Shown here piece after piece: positions 61,708 to 64,000 of a stretch of 64,000 nt of DNA. A program made the translations under genes and the position numbers. Under the pieces are notes generated by a model. It was given only the letters and a program-made list of their open reading frames with translations, had not been told where the DNA came from and did not search any database. The stretch comes from Macrolepiota albuminosa (lineage: Eukaryota; Basidiomycota; Agaricomycetes; Agaricales; Agaricaceae), in the NCBI GenBank assembly GCA_027475525.1, contig JAMWFC010000051.1, positions 2,712,616 through 2,776,615 of the forward strand, read 5' to 3'. Numbering within the stretch: the stretch's first letter is position 1; each line of letters opens with the position of its first letter.

Positions 61708-64000
61708 TTACACATCATTTGTAGGTCTCGGAATATGTTCGTTTCTGCAAGACGTCATGTTTGGAGGGATTGGAAGGGGAGATTGAGAAATGATCAGCTT
61801 CTCATCGGGGCATCCATGTCGACGTAGAATTACATAAGGATGTGTCCTGTCCCAATGGATATGCCAGACCTTTTGATCATTTCTAGCTTTCTTTCGAAGC
61901 AACATGTTATCAACATCTACTTCCTGCACGAAGTTCAGCAGGACGTAATCAGAGAACGGAATATCTTTGTAGATTCCATTGGGCTGGAAGCGGTCGATGT
62001 GCTCTTGCAAGCTGTCAGAGTTGCTTAAAATCTCAATCGCCCAACCAGGAGACGTTGACCAAGTCCGGCCGCCAGGCATTATCCACAAATCAATTCCGCC
62101 CTTTGAATGAAAAAATTTGCCAACTTCTGGATCGCATCGCGAGCATCCATTAAGATTACCATAAATCGCGAGATACAACGAGCATTTGAAAGGGTCTTCG
62201 AGTACTGAGCCGGTAACCTTTGTGGACCCGCTCCTCGAAATAGTCATTAGATCCATGTTCCGGATGCTGTCCTTCACCAGTTGATCGAAAGATAACTTGT
62301 GTGTCCTTTCCTGGTTCCAATCAGCGAGCAGTTTATAATGAACGAACGGGGAGGGAAAGGACCAGCCATTGGCGATAGGGGTGATGTGGTATTGGCTAAT
62401 AAGAGCAGTTTATAATGAACGAACGGGGAGGGAAAGGACCAGCCATTGGCGATAGGGGTGATGTGGTATTGGCTAATAAGAACATTATGGCCTCCATTTC
62501 CTCGTCAGAGGAGACTGCAGTCCGGGCAATGTGCCACCTGTTTGCACCATCTGTTGGACATATGCATAGGCGGTTGCCTTGCCAACAAACTGTTCATAGC
62601 GCAATGATGGAATGGGGCTGAGAATGGGCATGATCCTAGCGATGAAATTGAGTACCTCAGTTTGGATGCCACCCTCAACGGCTTGCGCACGAAGACTTTG
62701 CGAGGTGATGTTGGTATCAAGATAATACAGCAGCTGCGAGATCAAACCGATATGTCCACCAAGAAAATTGTGGATGTAATTAATCGCGCCTTGATGGAGT
62801 CGAACACCTTTGGTGAATGCGTTGTAGCGCTCCACCGCGACTTGGTACTCAGCAGAATCCAGCATGAGGACATTGAAATCGAGGGTGGGAACACATATTG
62901 GCATTGCTACACACGGACTAAAGGTCCAAATCGCGGAGGACGGGTCGTCACCGAAAACGTTCAACATGATTACAAAAAGGGAGCCCACGGACTGGCCTTG
63001 GGCATCATTGATCGCGCCCCAGAATGCGTGGGTTGAAGGCAGCCAGTTAAGAGCCTGCGCTCCATGAATCAACACCAAAGTTGTGGTAGGCTTGGCACGG
63101 AGCGTTTCCAAGTCTAGCAAGAAGGGAGCTTTGTTGGCAATGTACTCCTCCAGTGTGGTCATATGGTAAGGCCAGACGGACAGATTAACTAACTTGACAT
63201 CATGAAAAAGAAACCCGTATCTTTGTAATATCTGTCGTGCAAGGGTGGTTTTGCCAGTGCCAGGTGGCGAGCGAAGACTGACTACGCGATGCGTCCAAAC
63301 AGCCTCCAAGACGGTCTTCAGAGTTCGGCTGCGATAGAATAGTGGAAAGACATCTGACGACGACTCTGTAACAGGTGTGGCAGGTGGGGTCGTGATTATT
63401 TGGACTTGATACTCGACATCCTGGTTCAATGGCGCTTCTGTATCAGGGCTAGAAAAGCCACCTGCCATTGAGTTGTGTCGAATTCGAATGTTATAATTGG
63501 GAGGTGGTGAAGCCAATGTGTCAAGGTAGTCCTTGAGATCTTGGACAGAGGCAGCGGGGGGAAAAGTCTTCTTTATTGATCGAAACAGATGACCGACATC
63601 CTGATGTTTGATTGTTATCTTGACCTGGATACCTTCGAGCGAGGAATACGAGATAAACCCTGAAAATCAATTCAAGAGTATTTTCAACTCACCAGGTGGT
63701 TTCCCCTGTGGTAGTTCCACCACAAAATGTACCACACCATACGGCTGTGGGGTAGATGGCCAATACCCGTAGATGGGCAGACACGCTTCTAGTTCTGTGA
63801 TAATGTGCTGAGCGTCATGGTCTCTGACGGAAAGCCCATTCTAGTATTGACAAGGAGTAAGTCATGAAAGACAACTATAGAAGACGTTGAACCGCCTTAC
63901 CTTCCTGATGATGGACGAGTCAACCCCAGCATCATCTCCCAGCTTATAGATAGTGAGTCTGTCTGCAGCGATATGATCCAACTCGGGTGATTTGTCCACT
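61708..64000 (-). CDS. Crinkler (CRN)-type P-loop NTPase with nuclease-like C-terminus, 5' partial
   Basis: Minus-strand gene entering from the right edge. The first visible exons resemble the ubiquitin-like CRN header (PELDHIAADRLTIYKL, then GYWPSTPQPYGVVHFVVELP). Next is an ATPase domain with Walker A SPPGTGKTT and a VLIHGAQALNWL segment. The last part resembles the restriction-endonuclease fold of CRN proteins: GWAIEILSNSDSLQEHIDRF and YVLLNFVQEV. In oomycetes and fungi such proteins are proposed effectors or internal conflict toxins; the role here is unknown. The ATPase frame stops at 62485, and the downstream frame (ISQYHITPIANGWSFPSPFV) is shifted; a 77-bp duplication at 62326-62479 sits at this break. 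The gene may therefore be intact in the genome or a pseudogene. Confidence 0.8.
62326..62479. repeat. 77-bp tandem duplication 8
   Basis: 62326-62402 equals 62403-62479 exactly (two further bases match). It is located between the ATPase and nuclease-like parts of the Crinkler-type gene, where the frame is interrupted. Confidence 0.95.

Overview
The window is nuclear DNA from a filamentous fungus, most likely an agaricomycete basidiomycete. Almost every gene is split by 45-75 bp GT..AG introns. Gene spacing is tight with many head-to-head pairs. The content (WOPR regulator, WHI3-like RNA-binding protein, sedolisins, an alpha-kinase, a Crinkler-type protein, a chromodomain Ty3/gypsy element) fits that group. 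The species cannot be named from the sequence.

Layout, left to right: PP4 regulatory subunit 3 (5' end missing) and DNA primase large subunit (1-5.4 kb); a rearranged Ty3/gypsy chromovirus with a 5-bp target duplication at its outer ends (5.6-16.3 kb); WHI3-like protein, RNA polymerase III subunit RPC11, SPRY protein, RRS1, TAF12, TIP41, dynein light intermediate chain, an unrecognised gene and a WOPR regulator (17.6-33.3 kb). Next is an AT-rich island with subrepeats, a DDE integrase-type transposase and an alpha-kinase-like gene (34.1-41 kb). Then come TLS1/C9orf78, two tandem sedolisins, eIF3m, a UPF0652/DUF2009 protein with a B-box, tRNA-Arg(UCU), a STIMATE-family membrane protein, SEC18/NSF and a Crinkler-type NTPase-nuclease gene that runs off the right edge (42-64 kb).

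The host genes are mainly housekeeping: transcription (RPC11, TAF12), replication (primase), ribosome biogenesis and translation (RRS1, eIF3m), phosphatase and TOR signalling (PP4R3, TIP41), and membrane or motor traffic (SEC18, dynein LIC). They do not form one pathway. Close divergent pairs (RPC11/SPRY, RRS1/TAF12, TIP41/dynein LIC, STIMATE/SEC18) probably share short bidirectional promoters.

Two structural observations dominate. First, the retroelement contains a 4787-bp inverted copy of its own interior placed inside its 3' LTR, which makes a very large hairpin-forming locus. Second, between 49 and 62.5 kb there are eight direct tandem duplications, all with a period of exactly 77 bp. One of them breaks the frame of the essential gene SEC18. 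They look like unmerged k-mer overlaps from an assembler rather than biology, so gene models there, and perhaps the palindrome too, should be checked against reads.
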